Shown here one piece after another: positions 16,762 to 25,256 of a DNA stretch of 36,705 bases; within the stretch, counting starts at the first letter, position 1; each line of letters starts with the position of its first letter. A program made the position numbers and the translations under genes. The DNA comes from SAR324 cluster bacterium. Lineage in GTDB: Bacteria > SAR324 > XYD2-FULL-50-16. Below the pieces are notes generated by a model. That model made no database searches and was not told the DNA's origin. It saw nothing but the letters and a program-made list of their open reading frames with translations. The stretch is taken from positions 1-36,705 of the forward strand of contig JANQLH010000269.1 of assembly GCA_028280735.1 (NCBI GenBank). The letters are read 5' to 3'.

Positions 16762-17274
16762 TTAGATGGTTGGTTTAAAAAGTCTTTGGGGATGAGTCTT
16801 CTTTTCCAATGGTATTTGATCCAGCAGTTGTTGCAAACCTTTATTCGACGTTGGATGAACCAAATCGCTTTTTAACTCCAGCAGAGGTTTTATAAAAAAA
16901 TCACGATTATCCAAGTCATAATGAGGAACCGTTAAATCCGGCTGATTGATGATTAAACTGCCAAACAAAACGATATCGATATCTATCGGGCGAGACTGCC
17001 ATTTTTGACCATTTCGTTTTCGACCCAAGGATGTTTCCAATGTTCCGCAAAAGGCTAACAAATCTTGAGGGGAACAGTCAGCAGAAAACCCTACGCAACA
17101 ATTATAATAAGCCGGTTGAGCGATTTGTAGGAAAGGATCGGTCAAATAGACACTGGAAACGTCAAAATGATCAGGAAAGGACTGCTTAATAGCAACCAGG
17201 GCTTTGAGAATAGAATGTTTTCTGGGAACGATATTGCTACCTATGGCCAGGAATATCTGATGCTTGGCTGCCAA
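16762..17274 (-). CDS. folK: 2-amino-4-hydroxy-6-hydroxymethyldihydropteridine pyrophosphokinase
   Basis: The 170-residue protein has the HPPK layout: IFLAIGSNIVPRKHSI at the N-terminus, YLTDP and PAYYNCCVGF in the middle, LGRKRNGQKWQSRPIDIDIV as the catalytic signature, and VPHYDLDNRDFFIKPLLEL after it. The enzyme transfers pyrophosphate from ATP to the pterin in folate synthesis. The start is TTG at 17274, the only start codon before the conserved IGSN strand, and it lacks an obvious ribosome-binding site. The next gene, gloB-like, begins after 20 bases. No other folate gene is in the window. Confidence 0.92.
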   Translation of the reverse strand: MAAKHQIFLAIGSNIVPRKHSILKALVAIKQSFPDHFDVSSVYLTDPFLQIAQPAYYNCCVGFSADCSPQDLLAFCGTLETSLGRKRNGQKWQSRPIDIDIVLFGSLIINQPDLTVPHYDLDNRDFFIKPLLELKSDLVHPTSNKGLQQLLDQIPLEKKTHPQRLFKPTI

Positions 17275-17335
17275 TTAAGTGTGAGGTGATTGTGTTTGCA
17301 AGTTATGAAACCAAATTACCGAGAGCCGATGATTT

Positions 17336-17812
17336 TTAAAAATCGATTTGTAAATCCACTATGTTTAAATCCTGGGAAGGTACGCCAGGTAGTTGGTTAC
17401 TATATCTTGCAGAAGGGAAATGGTCTTTAACGGGAGGTTGCATAATTGCAATTTTTGTTAGATTTTCATCAAACGTGATTCCCTGAAACGAAATATAGAC
17501 ACCCGCAACAAGTCCTATCAAGCCGCCGTAAGTCGCACCTGATAAAAACTGCCTGGTCATGTTGGTTGTGGTATATCTCTCATCGGCAGGCTTATCATCA
17601 TCCAGGGTAGCCCATCCCATCATTAACATACCACCTGTCAATGACCCCCAGAGAACATTGAAAAAAACGTTTTCCATTGGGGGCTGGGGTCTCTGGTTGA
17701 ATGCGTCGGGGGCAGCTTGGTCAGGGGCTTGCCCAAAAGCTGTAAGTGTTTGAGAAAAGAGGAATCCGATTGCAAATATGCATATAAGCATTTTTATTAC
17801 ATGAGACGACAT
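17336..17812 (-). CDS. Exported hypothetical protein with two glycine-rich hydrophobic segments
   Basis: The 158-residue product starts with a signal peptide (hydrophobic about 7-24, likely cleavage after TAFGQ or nearby). A proline/glutamine-rich linker follows (about 28-46). Two hydrophobic glycine-containing segments then follow: FFNVLWGSLTGGMLMMGWAT (about 50-69) and FLSGATYGGLIGLVAGVYIS (about 88-108). They resemble glycine-zipper membrane helices. No family was recognised. It lies between the IHF-like gene and folK, all on the minus strand, 61 bases from folK. A small hairpin sits just upstream of its ATG. Confidence 0.75.
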   Translation of the reverse strand: MSSHVIKMLICIFAIGFLFSQTLTAFGQAPDQAAPDAFNQRPQPPMENVFFNVLWGSLTGGMLMMGWATLDDDKPADERYTTTNMTRQFLSGATYGGLIGLVAGVYISFQGITFDENLTKIAIMQPPVKDHFPSARYSNQLPGVPSQDLNIVDLQIDF

Positions 17813-17831
17813 AAATTTAGCTGCTTGTATG

Positions 17832-17849
17832 TCAAAGGCTCACCTTTGA
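17832..17849. other. 7-bp hairpin just upstream of the exported hypothetical gene
   Basis: TCAAAGG (17832-17838) and CCTTTGA (17843-17849) form a perfect stem with a 4-base loop, about 20 bases upstream of the ATG at 17812 (minus strand) and 45 bases after the IHF-like stop. There is no T tract. It could affect translation start or mark the end of the upstream transcript. Confidence 0.3.
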
Positions 17850-17894
17850 AGGTTCCGTATATGTTACACCGAAAGAAAACGGTAGAAATACAGA

Positions 17895-18188
17895 TTATTT
17901 GCCGCCCTCAGGATTTAATTCCTTTCGAAATACTTTGGAAGGATAGAATGTTACCACTGTTCTTTCCGATATCTCGTATGGAACTTTGGTTTTAGGGTTG
18001 CGACCGATTCGAGCTCTCTTGTGGCGAACTTTAAAATAACCGAATCCGGATATCATAACTTCTTCACTGGCTTCAAGAGAATTCTTAATGATCGTTAATA
18101 TCGATTCAACAAGATTCTTCGCACATTTCCGGTCAAGAGTTATTTTGGTCATAACATCACGAATGATGTCTTCCTTAATCCTTGTCAT
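17895..18188 (-). CDS. ihfA: Integration host factor alpha-like DNA-bending protein (HU/IHF family)
   Basis: The product is 97 residues when started at the ATG at 18188, which is preceded by GGAG eight bases upstream; a longer frame to 18257 has no support. The HU/IHF fold is evident: MTRIKEDIIRDVMTK and the second helix, then VMISGFGYFKVRHKRARIGR, the flexible DNA-contacting arm RNPKTKVPYEI with the intercalating proline, and the closing VVTFYPSKVFRKELN. VRHKRAR and the 97-residue length favour IHF-alpha over HU (about 90). IHF bends DNA in replication, recombination and sigma-54 promoters. The usual neighbours (pheT, mer-type regulators) are absent. Confidence 0.82.
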   Translation of the reverse strand: MTRIKEDIIRDVMTKITLDRKCAKNLVESILTIIKNSLEASEEVMISGFGYFKVRHKRARIGRNPKTKVPYEISERTVVTFYPSKVFRKELNPEGGK

Positions 18189-18338
18189 TTTTCGCTCCAA
18201 TAATCTTTTCCACCTCAAAGATATAAAGCCTAGCAAAATTCGTTCCCGAATAGGCACTCATGAGGCAATGTAAAAAGGCAACAAAACTGGTGTTATTTAA
18301 AAAACAATAAAAAATATATAGTTAAGGTTATAATTTTA

Positions 18339-18412
18339 CTCAGCTGAAATCAATGCAAAAATTGCAATCTGAATCACCCAACTATCTCAAAAATCAGGGA
18401 TTTTCAGCTGAG
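18339..18412. repeat. 74-base element with 11-bp inverted terminal arms
   Basis: CTCAGCTGAAA (18339-18349) is the exact inverse of TTTCAGCTGAG (18402-18412). With a one-base bulge the match extends to GATTTTCAGCTGAG. An inner hairpin, TGCAA-AAA-TTGCA, lies near 18353-18366. It could be a structured RNA, an operator pair or a very small MITE; no target-site duplication was found. Confidence 0.45.
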
Positions 18413-18504
18413 CCTTTACCTGAGTGGAACTATGAACATTATAACAGAATAAAAATGCAAACGGCTATAACTATTTTCTATTTTTTACGGCTGATACAAT
18501 ACGC

Positions 18505-18531
18505 TTCGGATCAAATCGTTTGATTGCCGAA
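18505..18531. other. Two-segment hairpin
   Basis: TTCGG plus ATCAAA (18505-18515) pairs with TTTGAT plus CCGAA (18519-18524 and 18527-18531) around the loop TCG, with a two-base bulge. The 11 base pairs are well ordered in an otherwise AT-rich gap. No T run follows. Confidence 0.35.
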
Positions 18532-18827
18532 AGTTACAAAATCGCTATCAACACAAAAATGGATAAAAAATTTTTAATTAATCGTCAATCCCGGATCAGA
18601 ATGAGTATTATGGTGGCTTTTTTTAATTGAAATAGGATAATAAACAACTCCAAAAAGGAGGATGATTTCCCGGACACTCTGCTTGGCAATCATTAAAGGT
18701 TGTGTTAGTCTCCTGCATAGAAAAAAGCATCCCAAACGTTAAGTTGAATTCCGGTAATATAAAACAGCTGCTGATCGGATTCAATCCCTCATGACAGATA
18801 CTTATTACCAGTCTCCCCCATTTCCTC

Positions 18828-19409
18828 ATGCTGCGACGATCCAAAAGAAAAGATAATTCCTATTCTTTCCTGATTAGAGGTAAATCTTTCCGGTTTACGT
18901 TTGTATTGATCATGCTCATCGCTGTTTTAATGCCTGATGCGAACGCTCAAACCTCAAGCTTGTTCGGTCAAAGAGATAAAAATGCCTATTCTCCCGGTAA
19001 GTCACTTGAAGCTTTTGTCGAGTTTATGCCGGATCATGTCAAGGTTAATAGCCTTGTCACGTTGAAGCTTTGGGGAAGAGTCGCGGAAAGCTTCCACATC
19101 TATTCAATTTCATCCCAGGGAGAATATTCCCCCGAACCGACACAGCTAATAATTGAAGCAAGTCCCCTGGTCTCGCATAAACCGCTTTCAGAATCCGAAA
19201 CCGTCTGGGTTGAAGATGAAGCCTTCGATGAACGCTTAAAAGTACACAAGAATGATTTTTGGCTGGAAAGAGTGTACAAGGTGAAAGAAAACCAAAAACC
19301 GGGAGTTTACTCAATCAAAGGCAGATTAATATATCAAATATGCAATCAGAAGATTTGCTCGCTTCCTATTTCCAAAAGCTTCTCCGCTCCGCTGGAAATA
19401 ATTAATTGA
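18828..19409 (+). CDS. Stand-alone DsbD-alpha-like periplasmic protein
   Basis: The 193-residue protein has a long basic N-terminus and a signal segment (about 23-40, cleavage likely after DANA). The rest matches the DsbD N-terminal (alpha) domain, an immunoglobulin-like fold that carries electrons from DsbD to periplasmic partners. The C-terminal signature GRLIYQICNQKICSLP contains C172 and C177, corresponding to the redox pair of DsbD-alpha (YQxC...C.PP), with a CxxxxC spacing one residue shorter than in E. coli DsbD. No DsbD transmembrane domain follows, so it is a stand-alone form. The next gene, mutM, starts 31 bases later. The TlpA-like protein at 25257 could be a functional partner (inference). 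Confidence 0.7.
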   Translation: MLRRSKRKDNSYSFLIRGKSFRFTFVLIMLIAVLMPDANAQTSSLFGQRDKNAYSPGKSLEAFVEFMPDHVKVNSLVTLKLWGRVAESFHIYSISSQGEYSPEPTQLIIEASPLVSHKPLSESETVWVEDEAFDERLKVHKNDFWLERVYKVKENQKPGVYSIKGRLIYQICNQKICSLPISKSFSAPLEIIN

Positions 19410-19440
19410 TATTAGAAACTCAACTCATAGATGCTATCCA

Positions 19441-20256
19441 ATGCCTGAATTACCGGAGGTTCAAACAGTTGTTTCAGAATTGAATCAACAGGTTCAAGGA
19501 AGAACGATCAATTCTGTCAATATACTTAGAGACACCATTATTCAGAATCCCAAATCCGATTTTGTAAAGGCGGTAAAGGGTCAGTTGATTGTTCGTGTGG
19601 ACAGAAAAGGAAAATATATCCTTTTTGAGCTTCAACAAGGAGGATGGATATTAGCTCACCTGAGAATGACTGGAAAATTCATTGTCCAGAAGAGTCCGGT
19701 TTCAGTACAGAAACATGACAGGGTTATCTTTGAGTTGGATAACCAATTAACAATGATATTTAACGACGTAAGGTGCTTTGGTACTTTGGAGATGATATTT
19801 TCTTTAGAAAACAATAAGAAGATAAATCAATTGGGCTGGGAGCCGTGGGACAGAAAGCTTACACCTTCTGCATTGCGCAAAAAGTTTAAAAATAGAAGCA
19901 TGGCAATCAAGACGTTACTACTGGATCAAGGAATAATAGCAGGTCTTGGCAATATATATGCTGCCGAGATTCTTTTTCACGCAAAAATCAGCCCCTTTAA
20001 AACAGGAAAAGAGCTCACTAACGACCAGCTTTCCAGGCTTATTGAATCGACAAGATTTATTCTGGAAGAAGCTTTACATTATAATGGAACTTCCATTTCA
20101 GATTATCGAAGAATTGACGACAAACAAGGAACCTTTCAAAATTTCCTGCAAGTCTATGGCAAGGAGGGTAATCCCTGTTCGATATGCTCATCTCCAGTTC
20201 TAAAAAAGCGTCAAAACCAACGAAGCACTTTCTATTGCAGCCAATGTCAAATATAA
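19441..20256 (+). CDS. mutM: Formamidopyrimidine-DNA glycosylase
   Basis: The 271-residue protein begins MPELPEVQTV, with the catalytic P2 (after Met removal) and E3. LAHLRMTGKF and NDVRCFG match the DNA-contact strands; the usual RRFG is RCFG here. GLGNIYAAEILFHAKISP is the helix-two-turn-helix. The C-terminal zinc finger uses CSIC (about 245-248) and CSQC near the end. The enzyme removes oxidised purines such as 8-oxoguanine. The next gene starts 13 bases before this stop, so translation is probably coupled. Confidence 0.95.
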   Translation: MPELPEVQTVVSELNQQVQGRTINSVNILRDTIIQNPKSDFVKAVKGQLIVRVDRKGKYILFELQQGGWILAHLRMTGKFIVQKSPVSVQKHDRVIFELDNQLTMIFNDVRCFGTLEMIFSLENNKKINQLGWEPWDRKLTPSALRKKFKNRSMAIKTLLLDQGIIAGLGNIYAAEILFHAKISPFKTGKELTNDQLSRLIESTRFILEEALHYNGTSISDYRRIDDKQGTFQNFLQVYGKEGNPCSICSSPVLKKRQNQRSTFYCSQCQI

Positions 20257-21320
20257 GAATTAAGCTTGTTTTAAGTGTATATTGTCTCTTGTCTTTGTTC
20301 ACATTCGACATAAACGGTAAGGAATTGTTCGAAATTCAAACAGGAGATTCCAAAAGCGCCTCCTGGCAGTTTACCAACCAACTTTCCGAATACTGGCTAC
20401 GCGCATTAGTGTTAAGAGACAAACCCCAGAATGTTAGAAGTCAATTCGTTCCAAGGCATGTGAATGGATATTTCAATCGATTTAAAAACTTAAACAATCG
20501 AAAATGCAAACTCATCATCGCTCCATTGCGTTCAATTTCTGAATTGCCGATTTCTGAAATGCAAATCAAAATTGTGACCGTGCTTTGGGAAATGTACTTG
20601 ACTCCCATCGAATACCCGGGAAACGACAAAATCGGAATGGATGATAATCGCGTCTGGATCATTCCTGAAGACTCCTTGATAATTCCAGCTTTTTTTAACA
20701 CTCTTAAGGCGGTACTGCCGGACAGCTCCGCCGATATGAAACCGGAACTGGTTGATTTTGCCCGGTCGGTTAACTGGCCTCCACAAGTAAGTAGTGGTAA
20801 GACTCCCGAGAATTCAGAAGAGAAAAGCACCATTTTCAGTTTTTTTGGAGCAAGTGATGATCCGGTAGACCCAAAAAGTGAGTCCGATCCACGGATGAAC
20901 AAGCTAAAAGTCGTTGAAAGGAACTCAATACCCGGTTTAGTCAAAGAAGGATTTGAAGGCATCCTGTTTTTCGAAATGATCGGTTCTCATCAAACGCTAT
21001 TGGACGAAGTCAGCAGTCAATACCAGATATCAAGCCTTGATTTATCCCTCACAAAACAGCTTTTGACTTACAATTGGTTTCTGGAAAACTTTTCAATACA
21101 CAGATTAAATGTAAAGACCGTTGGCGTAACCTACGCTTTGTTTGCGCATGAAGAGGAGGATCCGGAATTTGTAAAAGAATTGATTGAAGTTCTTGCAAGG
21201 CAACCTAAATCCAATTTCGAAAGACCGTATTTAATGAAAAACCTGTCTTTGAATATGACCAAAGAGATTTCGCCTCTTTTCCTTCATGATTCGACCATTT
21301 CTTTTTTCAATATCGACTAG
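20244..21320 (+). CDS. Exported solute-binding-like protein (TAXI-like, tentative)
   Basis: The longest frame begins at 20184, but the ATG at 20244 is preferred because it begins a proper signal peptide (RIKLVLSVYCLLSLFTF). It overlaps the mutM stop by 13 bases. The mature 330-residue protein starts with ELFEIQTGDSKSASWQFTNQ, which resembles the IGTG..G..Y opening of TAXI-family TRAP solute receptors, and later has VWIIPEDS, FFNTL and ELIEVLARQP segments. The usual TAXI glycines are missing and no TRAP membrane genes are nearby, so this is a tentative assignment. A polar, proline/serine-rich insert (about 200-250) interrupts the fold. Confidence 0.6.
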   Translation: MSNIRIKLVLSVYCLLSLFTFDINGKELFEIQTGDSKSASWQFTNQLSEYWLRALVLRDKPQNVRSQFVPRHVNGYFNRFKNLNNRKCKLIIAPLRSISELPISEMQIKIVTVLWEMYLTPIEYPGNDKIGMDDNRVWIIPEDSLIIPAFFNTLKAVLPDSSADMKPELVDFARSVNWPPQVSSGKTPENSEEKSTIFSFFGASDDPVDPKSESDPRMNKLKVVERNSIPGLVKEGFEGILFFEMIGSHQTLLDEVSSQYQISSLDLSLTKQLLTYNWFLENFSIHRLNVKTVGVTYALFAHEEEDPEFVKELIEVLARQPKSNFERPYLMKNLSLNMTKEISPLFLHDSTISFFNID

Positions 21321-21617
21321 CAGCATTCATTCAATCAAGAAAATCAAAGCGGTATTTTGAGACCTAAGACACTATCGCGAATTAAAGTAACATTATGATT
21401 TTATTACACCTCCCTGAAAAATCTTAATTAATTACCAGGATTATCATTGCCAAAAAGCAAAATATGTTTCAACAATCGTCACTTATGCTAACTGACGCTG
21501 GTGCGATTTTGATGAAAATTCAAGAATGTTGAATCACTTAGGCAAGTTTATTGAATATTGGGCACAAGAAACTTAAATGCATCAGCAAACCTCGCTTAAA
21601 ACAAGAATCAAATTACT
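21321..21617. other. Intergenic region upstream of gspD, no gene seen
   Basis: About 300 AT-rich bases separate the solute-binding-like gene from the secretin gene. No reliable promoter or structured element was found; a TTGAAT at about 21531 has only a poor -10 downstream. Confidence 0.3.
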
Positions 21618-23564
21618 GTGAAAAATAGACTGCTATTTCTACAACTTGTTGTTTTAACATTATTTTCTTTCCACACTGCAACTGCTCAGGTAAAAACCAA
21701 ACTAAATTTTAACGACGTTGAGGTTTTAAGCGTTATTAAATTGATGAGCCAGGCAACAGGGAGAACTTTTGTCTTTAATAACAATATATTAAAAGGAAAA
21801 AAAATAACCCTGTTATCCAATCAACAATTTACTCCTGAGGAAGCTTATCGAATATTTGAAGCGGTTTTAGCCATTAACGGGCTGTCCACAATAGAAGAAG
21901 GTAAAGCAATCAGAATTGTAACAAGAAAGGAGGCAAAAAGTTCCACAGCACCAATCTACAAAGAAGAATCAGAGATTAACCAGGGGTCTTATATAACCAG
22001 GGTGATTCCGATCCAACACGGAGAGATCAGAAAAATTAGATCCAATCTGGCACCATTAATTTCCAGAGACGCGATTTTAATTGCCATCGAAGATGCGAAT
22101 GTACTCATTCTCAGGGATACCAAGGAAAATACGGAACGGTTCGCAGAGATAGTAAATCTCATAGATCGTGAAGAAAAGGGTTTTCGAATGCTAAACCTTG
22201 AACTGGTGCCTCTTAAGCATGCTGATGCCAATGAAACTGCGGGGTTACTTCAAAAGATATTTACAGTTCCGGTTAAAAAAGGGCAAGAAGCCAGAATACG
22301 AATTCTTGCCGATCAAAGAATCAATAACCTGATTTTAATTGGACCACCGGCATTTCTGGAAAAAATTAAAGAGTTGATCGTCCAATTGGATGAAAAAATC
22401 CAGAAGGATGAAGGGAACATTCGTGTCTACCCCTTGAAGAGTACTAATGCAAAATCGGTCTCAGAAGTTTTGCAGAAAATCTCCGGAACTTTCAAAACGA
22501 AAAAAGGTCAAAAAGGCGTTGCTGCTACCGATAAAGTGACTATTATTCCCGATATACCTTCAAACTCTCTAGTGATTTTTGCCGATAAATCCGTATTCCC
22601 CGCCCTCGAAAACGTCATCAACAAGCTTGATATCGAAAGAGCCCAGGTTTTTATTCAAGCCATAATTATGGAAGTGACTCTGGATAAAAGTCTTGATTTA
22701 GGTGTGGAATGGCAAGCAAGCGACATTCAACCGATCAATTCCAAAGACTCACTGGTTACCATTGGAGGAGTTGGTTCAACCGGTGTACCAAAAACTCACT
22801 CTGCTGCAGCACAGACTACTGACTCAGCAGGTGCGGTGTTAGGGATTATTGGAGGGAACATTACATATGGCGGTACACAATACGCTTCTCTAAATGCGTT
22901 TATAAAGGCGTCCGAAAAAGACTCAGAGATTGACATTCTTTCCAATCCGCAAATCCTAACGCTCAACAACGAAGAAGCTGAAATCAAGGTTGGTTCGATC
23001 ATTCCTACTATTGGAAGCACCAAAACCGATACCAACGGAAACACCACCACGACTATTGACTACAAGGAAGTTGGTGTTTCTTTAAAAATCACGCCTCAAA
23101 TCAATAACAACGATACGATCGAACTTAAGATAGACAAAACATCAAGCTATTTAATCGCAGGAACTGCAGACGCATTATCAGACCAAGGAGCGATAACTAC
23201 ACTCAACCGATCCCTGAAAACCAAAGTTGTTGTAGAGGATGGCCAAACCATTGTTCTTGGCGGACTCGTCAGCGATGAAGTTACAGAGCAGGAAATCAAA
23301 ACCCCCTGCCTGGGAGACATTCCTATTGTTGGTTGGTTATTTAAAACTTACAGCTCAACAACACGAAAGAACAATTTGCTGGTCTTTCTTACGCCAAAAG
23401 TAATCCGAGACGAAGCTGATTTGGAAGAAGTGTCTGAAAAATCCAAAGGAAAATTTAAATCTGCCCAGGAAGGTAGGTTCCGTATTGATGTATCCAAAGA
23501 ATTCAATCTACCTGACACAACCGAAGATGATGAATCGGAAGAGAATCCTGAAGGTAATGAATAA
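21618..23564 (+). CDS. gspD: Type II secretion system secretin GspD
   Basis: The 648-residue protein has a signal peptide (1-24), an N0 domain beginning VKTKLNFNDVEVLSVIKLMS, N1-N3 KH-like domains (about 110-330; LNLELVPLKHADANETAGLL and IRVYPLKSTNAKSVSEVLQK are typical openings) and the secretin domain (about 335-600). The secretin signature is VVEDGQTIVLGGLVSDEV, followed by LGDIPIVGWLF and NNLLVFLTPKVIRD. The acidic tail (DTTEDDESEENPEGNE) may be a pilotin contact. It forms the outer-membrane pore for folded exoproteins. No other gsp gene is present in the window, so the system is dispersed or the neighbours lie elsewhere. The start is GTG with no clear ribosome-binding site. Confidence 0.95.
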   Translation: MKNRLLFLQLVVLTLFSFHTATAQVKTKLNFNDVEVLSVIKLMSQATGRTFVFNNNILKGKKITLLSNQQFTPEEAYRIFEAVLAINGLSTIEEGKAIRIVTRKEAKSSTAPIYKEESEINQGSYITRVIPIQHGEIRKIRSNLAPLISRDAILIAIEDANVLILRDTKENTERFAEIVNLIDREEKGFRMLNLELVPLKHADANETAGLLQKIFTVPVKKGQEARIRILADQRINNLILIGPPAFLEKIKELIVQLDEKIQKDEGNIRVYPLKSTNAKSVSEVLQKISGTFKTKKGQKGVAATDKVTIIPDIPSNSLVIFADKSVFPALENVINKLDIERAQVFIQAIIMEVTLDKSLDLGVEWQASDIQPINSKDSLVTIGGVGSTGVPKTHSAAAQTTDSAGAVLGIIGGNITYGGTQYASLNAFIKASEKDSEIDILSNPQILTLNNEEAEIKVGSIIPTIGSTKTDTNGNTTTTIDYKEVGVSLKITPQINNNDTIELKIDKTSSYLIAGTADALSDQGAITTLNRSLKTKVVVEDGQTIVLGGLVSDEVTEQEIKTPCLGDIPIVGWLFKTYSSTTRKNNLLVFLTPKVIRDEADLEEVSEKSKGKFKSAQEGRFRIDVSKEFNLPDTTEDDESEENPEGNE

Positions 23565-23604
23565 CACTGTGTTTGCAACCTGAAATCATACTCGGGATTA
23601 ATTC

Positions 23605-24318
23605 ATGAAAGCGATGATCTTCGCCGCTGGATTCGGAAAGCGTTTGCTCCCTTTAACTCAAACCATTCCCAAACCCCTGGTTAAAATCCAAAATAAACCC
23701 GCATTAGACTGGATAATCCAACAACTGCAACATTACCGGATTAATGAAGCTATTATAAATGTTCATTATCTTGCAGACCAAATCATCCATCATCTGAAGC
23801 AATACCAACCAGGTTTCAAACTGACTGTCTCATATGAGGAAACAATCCTAGGCACAGGAGGAGGATTGTTCAAAACGGCGGATTATTGGGATGAAGAAGA
23901 TTTCTACCTCTGTAATTCAGATATTCTTTGCACGGCAGATCTGAACAATTTCTTTTCATTCCATACAAATCAACGCGCAACGGTAACTCTTGCAGTGAAC
24001 AATGAAATCTCACATTCTATGCTTTTGATAGACGAAGCAAAAAATCTCGTGGGCATTAGACAGGACAAAGCCGACAAGTTGGTTGTCCATCCCAAAGGCA
24101 AAATTGAAGCTGTAGGTTTCTGCGGTCTCCATGTAATCAACTCAAAAATCTTTCGATATTTTGGTCACCCCGCAGAGTTTTCCATAATAGATGAATACCT
24201 AAAGCTGATTACCAAAGGGATAAAAATAAAAACGTGGGAAATAGGCGACGTTTACTGGATAGATATTGGTTCCAAGGAAGGGCTGGAAAACGCTAACAAG
24301 CATTTTCCAGGATTTTGA
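23605..24318 (+). CDS. MurU-like sugar-1-phosphate nucleotidyltransferase
   Basis: The 237-residue protein is a nucleotidyltransferase of the mannose-1-phosphate guanylyltransferase/RmlA type. The nucleotide-binding loop is AAGFGKRLLPLTQTIPKPLV, the metal-binding aspartate lies in FYLCNSDILCTADL, and GTGGGLFKTADYW and the closing VYWIDIGSKEGLENA match the MurNAc-1-phosphate uridylyltransferase (MurU) subgroup. MurU acts in cell-wall recycling; the sugar specificity is not certain from sequence. It follows gspD by 40 bases and abuts the stop of apt on the opposite strand with no gap. Confidence 0.85.
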   Translation: MKAMIFAAGFGKRLLPLTQTIPKPLVKIQNKPALDWIIQQLQHYRINEAIINVHYLADQIIHHLKQYQPGFKLTVSYEETILGTGGGLFKTADYWDEEDFYLCNSDILCTADLNNFFSFHTNQRATVTLAVNNEISHSMLLIDEAKNLVGIRQDKADKLVVHPKGKIEAVGFCGLHVINSKIFRYFGHPAEFSIIDEYLKLITKGIKIKTWEIGDVYWIDIGSKEGLENANKHFPGF

Positions 24319-24843
24319 TTATGCTTCGTCGTAGGAAATCATCGAGAAGAATGGGTAATCCCCCAGTTTGGATCGACCGTTCAGCCCCTTCAGTTCAATA
24401 ACACACCCTAAACCGACAATGCTGCCGTTCACCTTTTTCACCAAATTGGTCGCAGCTTCGAAGGTTCCGCCTGTTGCCAGCAGATCATCCAAAATTAAAA
24501 CACGTTCATTTTCTTCTATGGCATCAACATGGATTTCCAACTCGTCAGTACCGTATTCCAATTCGTAGCTTTCCGAGACAGTTTCACCGGGTAGTTTTCC
24601 TTTTTTTCTAATCAGGACAAAGCCACAATTCAAGCGATCTGCCAAAGCCGCTCCGACGATAAATCCTCGCGACTCTATACCGGCGATTTTATCAATTGAT
24701 TTGTTTTTATACTGCTCCTCCAGGATATCCAGACAGCGTTTCAAGCCCCAACTATCCTGAAACAGTGTTGTTATATCATAAAACTGAATTCCAGGTTTTG
24801 GAAAGTCCGGTATATTGCGAATTAGTTTTTTCAGATCCTCCAT
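24319..24843 (-). CDS. apt: Adenine phosphoribosyltransferase
   Basis: The 174-residue length matches bacterial Apt. Motifs: FPKPGIQFYDITTLFQD near the start, AGIESRGFIVGAALA, IRKKGKLPGETVSESYELEYG, and the PRPP loop RVLILDDLLATGGT (114-127). The enzyme salvages adenine to AMP. GGGAGAA precedes the ATG. Upstream on the same strand are the TatB-like, TlpA-like and CheW-like genes, so apt is the last gene of that run. Confidence 0.95.
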   Translation of the reverse strand: MEDLKKLIRNIPDFPKPGIQFYDITTLFQDSWGLKRCLDILEEQYKNKSIDKIAGIESRGFIVGAALADRLNCGFVLIRKKGKLPGETVSESYELEYGTDELEIHVDAIEENERVLILDDLLATGGTFEAATNLVKKVNGSIVGLGCVIELKGLNGRSKLGDYPFFSMISYDEA

Positions 24844-24872
24844 GTTCTCCCTTTGTTTGAATTAACGTTATC

Positions 24873-25244
24873 TCAAGACGATTCAATTTTTTCTTTTTTA
24901 TTGCTCTTCCGTTGGGTAGAGACTTGTTCCGTGCCCTCCCCAGGCTCCATCTCCTTGCCGGCATCCTCAAGCACATCAGCGGCTTTTTCGAGATAGTCTT
25001 CGATGTTTTTAGGTGTGTTTTTCATTTTCAGTTGGTTCGCCATTTTTGTCAGATCTTTTACTTCAGGACCTGCGGCATTATCCATTTCATTTACCACAGA
25101 ATTTTTGAATTCATTGGTTGCTTTCCTGAATTCGGTAATTCCTCTTCCGATAGCTCTTGCCAAATCCGGCATCTTTTTAGGACCGACAACAATTAAAGCG
25201 ATAGCTCCGATGATTATCATCTCGGTCATTCCCATGTTAAACAT
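24873..25244 (-). CDS. tatB: Twin-arginine translocase subunit TatA/TatB family
   Basis: The 123-residue protein has the typical single N-terminal helix, [23 protein letters not shown], followed by the amphipathic helix [20 protein letters not shown] and a long charged tail. The VVGPKKMP hinge resembles TatB more than TatA (which usually has FG at this place), and the tail length also fits TatB; assignment within the family is tentative. It helps export folded proteins with twin-arginine signals. A strong AAGGAG precedes the ATG. No tatC or second tatA is in the window. The TlpA-like gene ends 12 bases upstream, so the two are likely co-transcribed. Confidence 0.85.
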   Translation of the reverse strand: MFNMGMTEMIIIGAIALIVVGPKKMPDLARAIGRGITEFRKATNEFKNSVVNEMDNAAGPEVKDLTKMANQLKMKNTPKNIEDYLEKAADVLEDAGKEMEPGEGTEQVSTQRKSNKKEKIESS

Positions 25245-25256
25245 AAACTTTCTCCT

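Larger units (their letters stand above)
18189..18827. other. 640-base intergenic region with two inverted-repeat structures
   Basis: This long gap between divergent genes contains the 11-base inverted repeat at 18339-18412 and the hairpin at 18505-18531, described separately. A 73-codon minus-strand frame (18623-18844) with a cysteine-containing end exists but has no ribosome-binding site and overlaps the next gene's start. AAGGAGG at about 18655 abuts an ATG with no spacer, so it does not mark a start. Confidence 0.4.

Noticed and set aside
18623-18844. 73-codon minus-strand frame with a cysteine- and proline-containing end, like a small secreted peptide
   Set aside because: No ribosome-binding site, no signal peptide, and it overlaps the start of the DsbD-alpha-like gene on the other strand.
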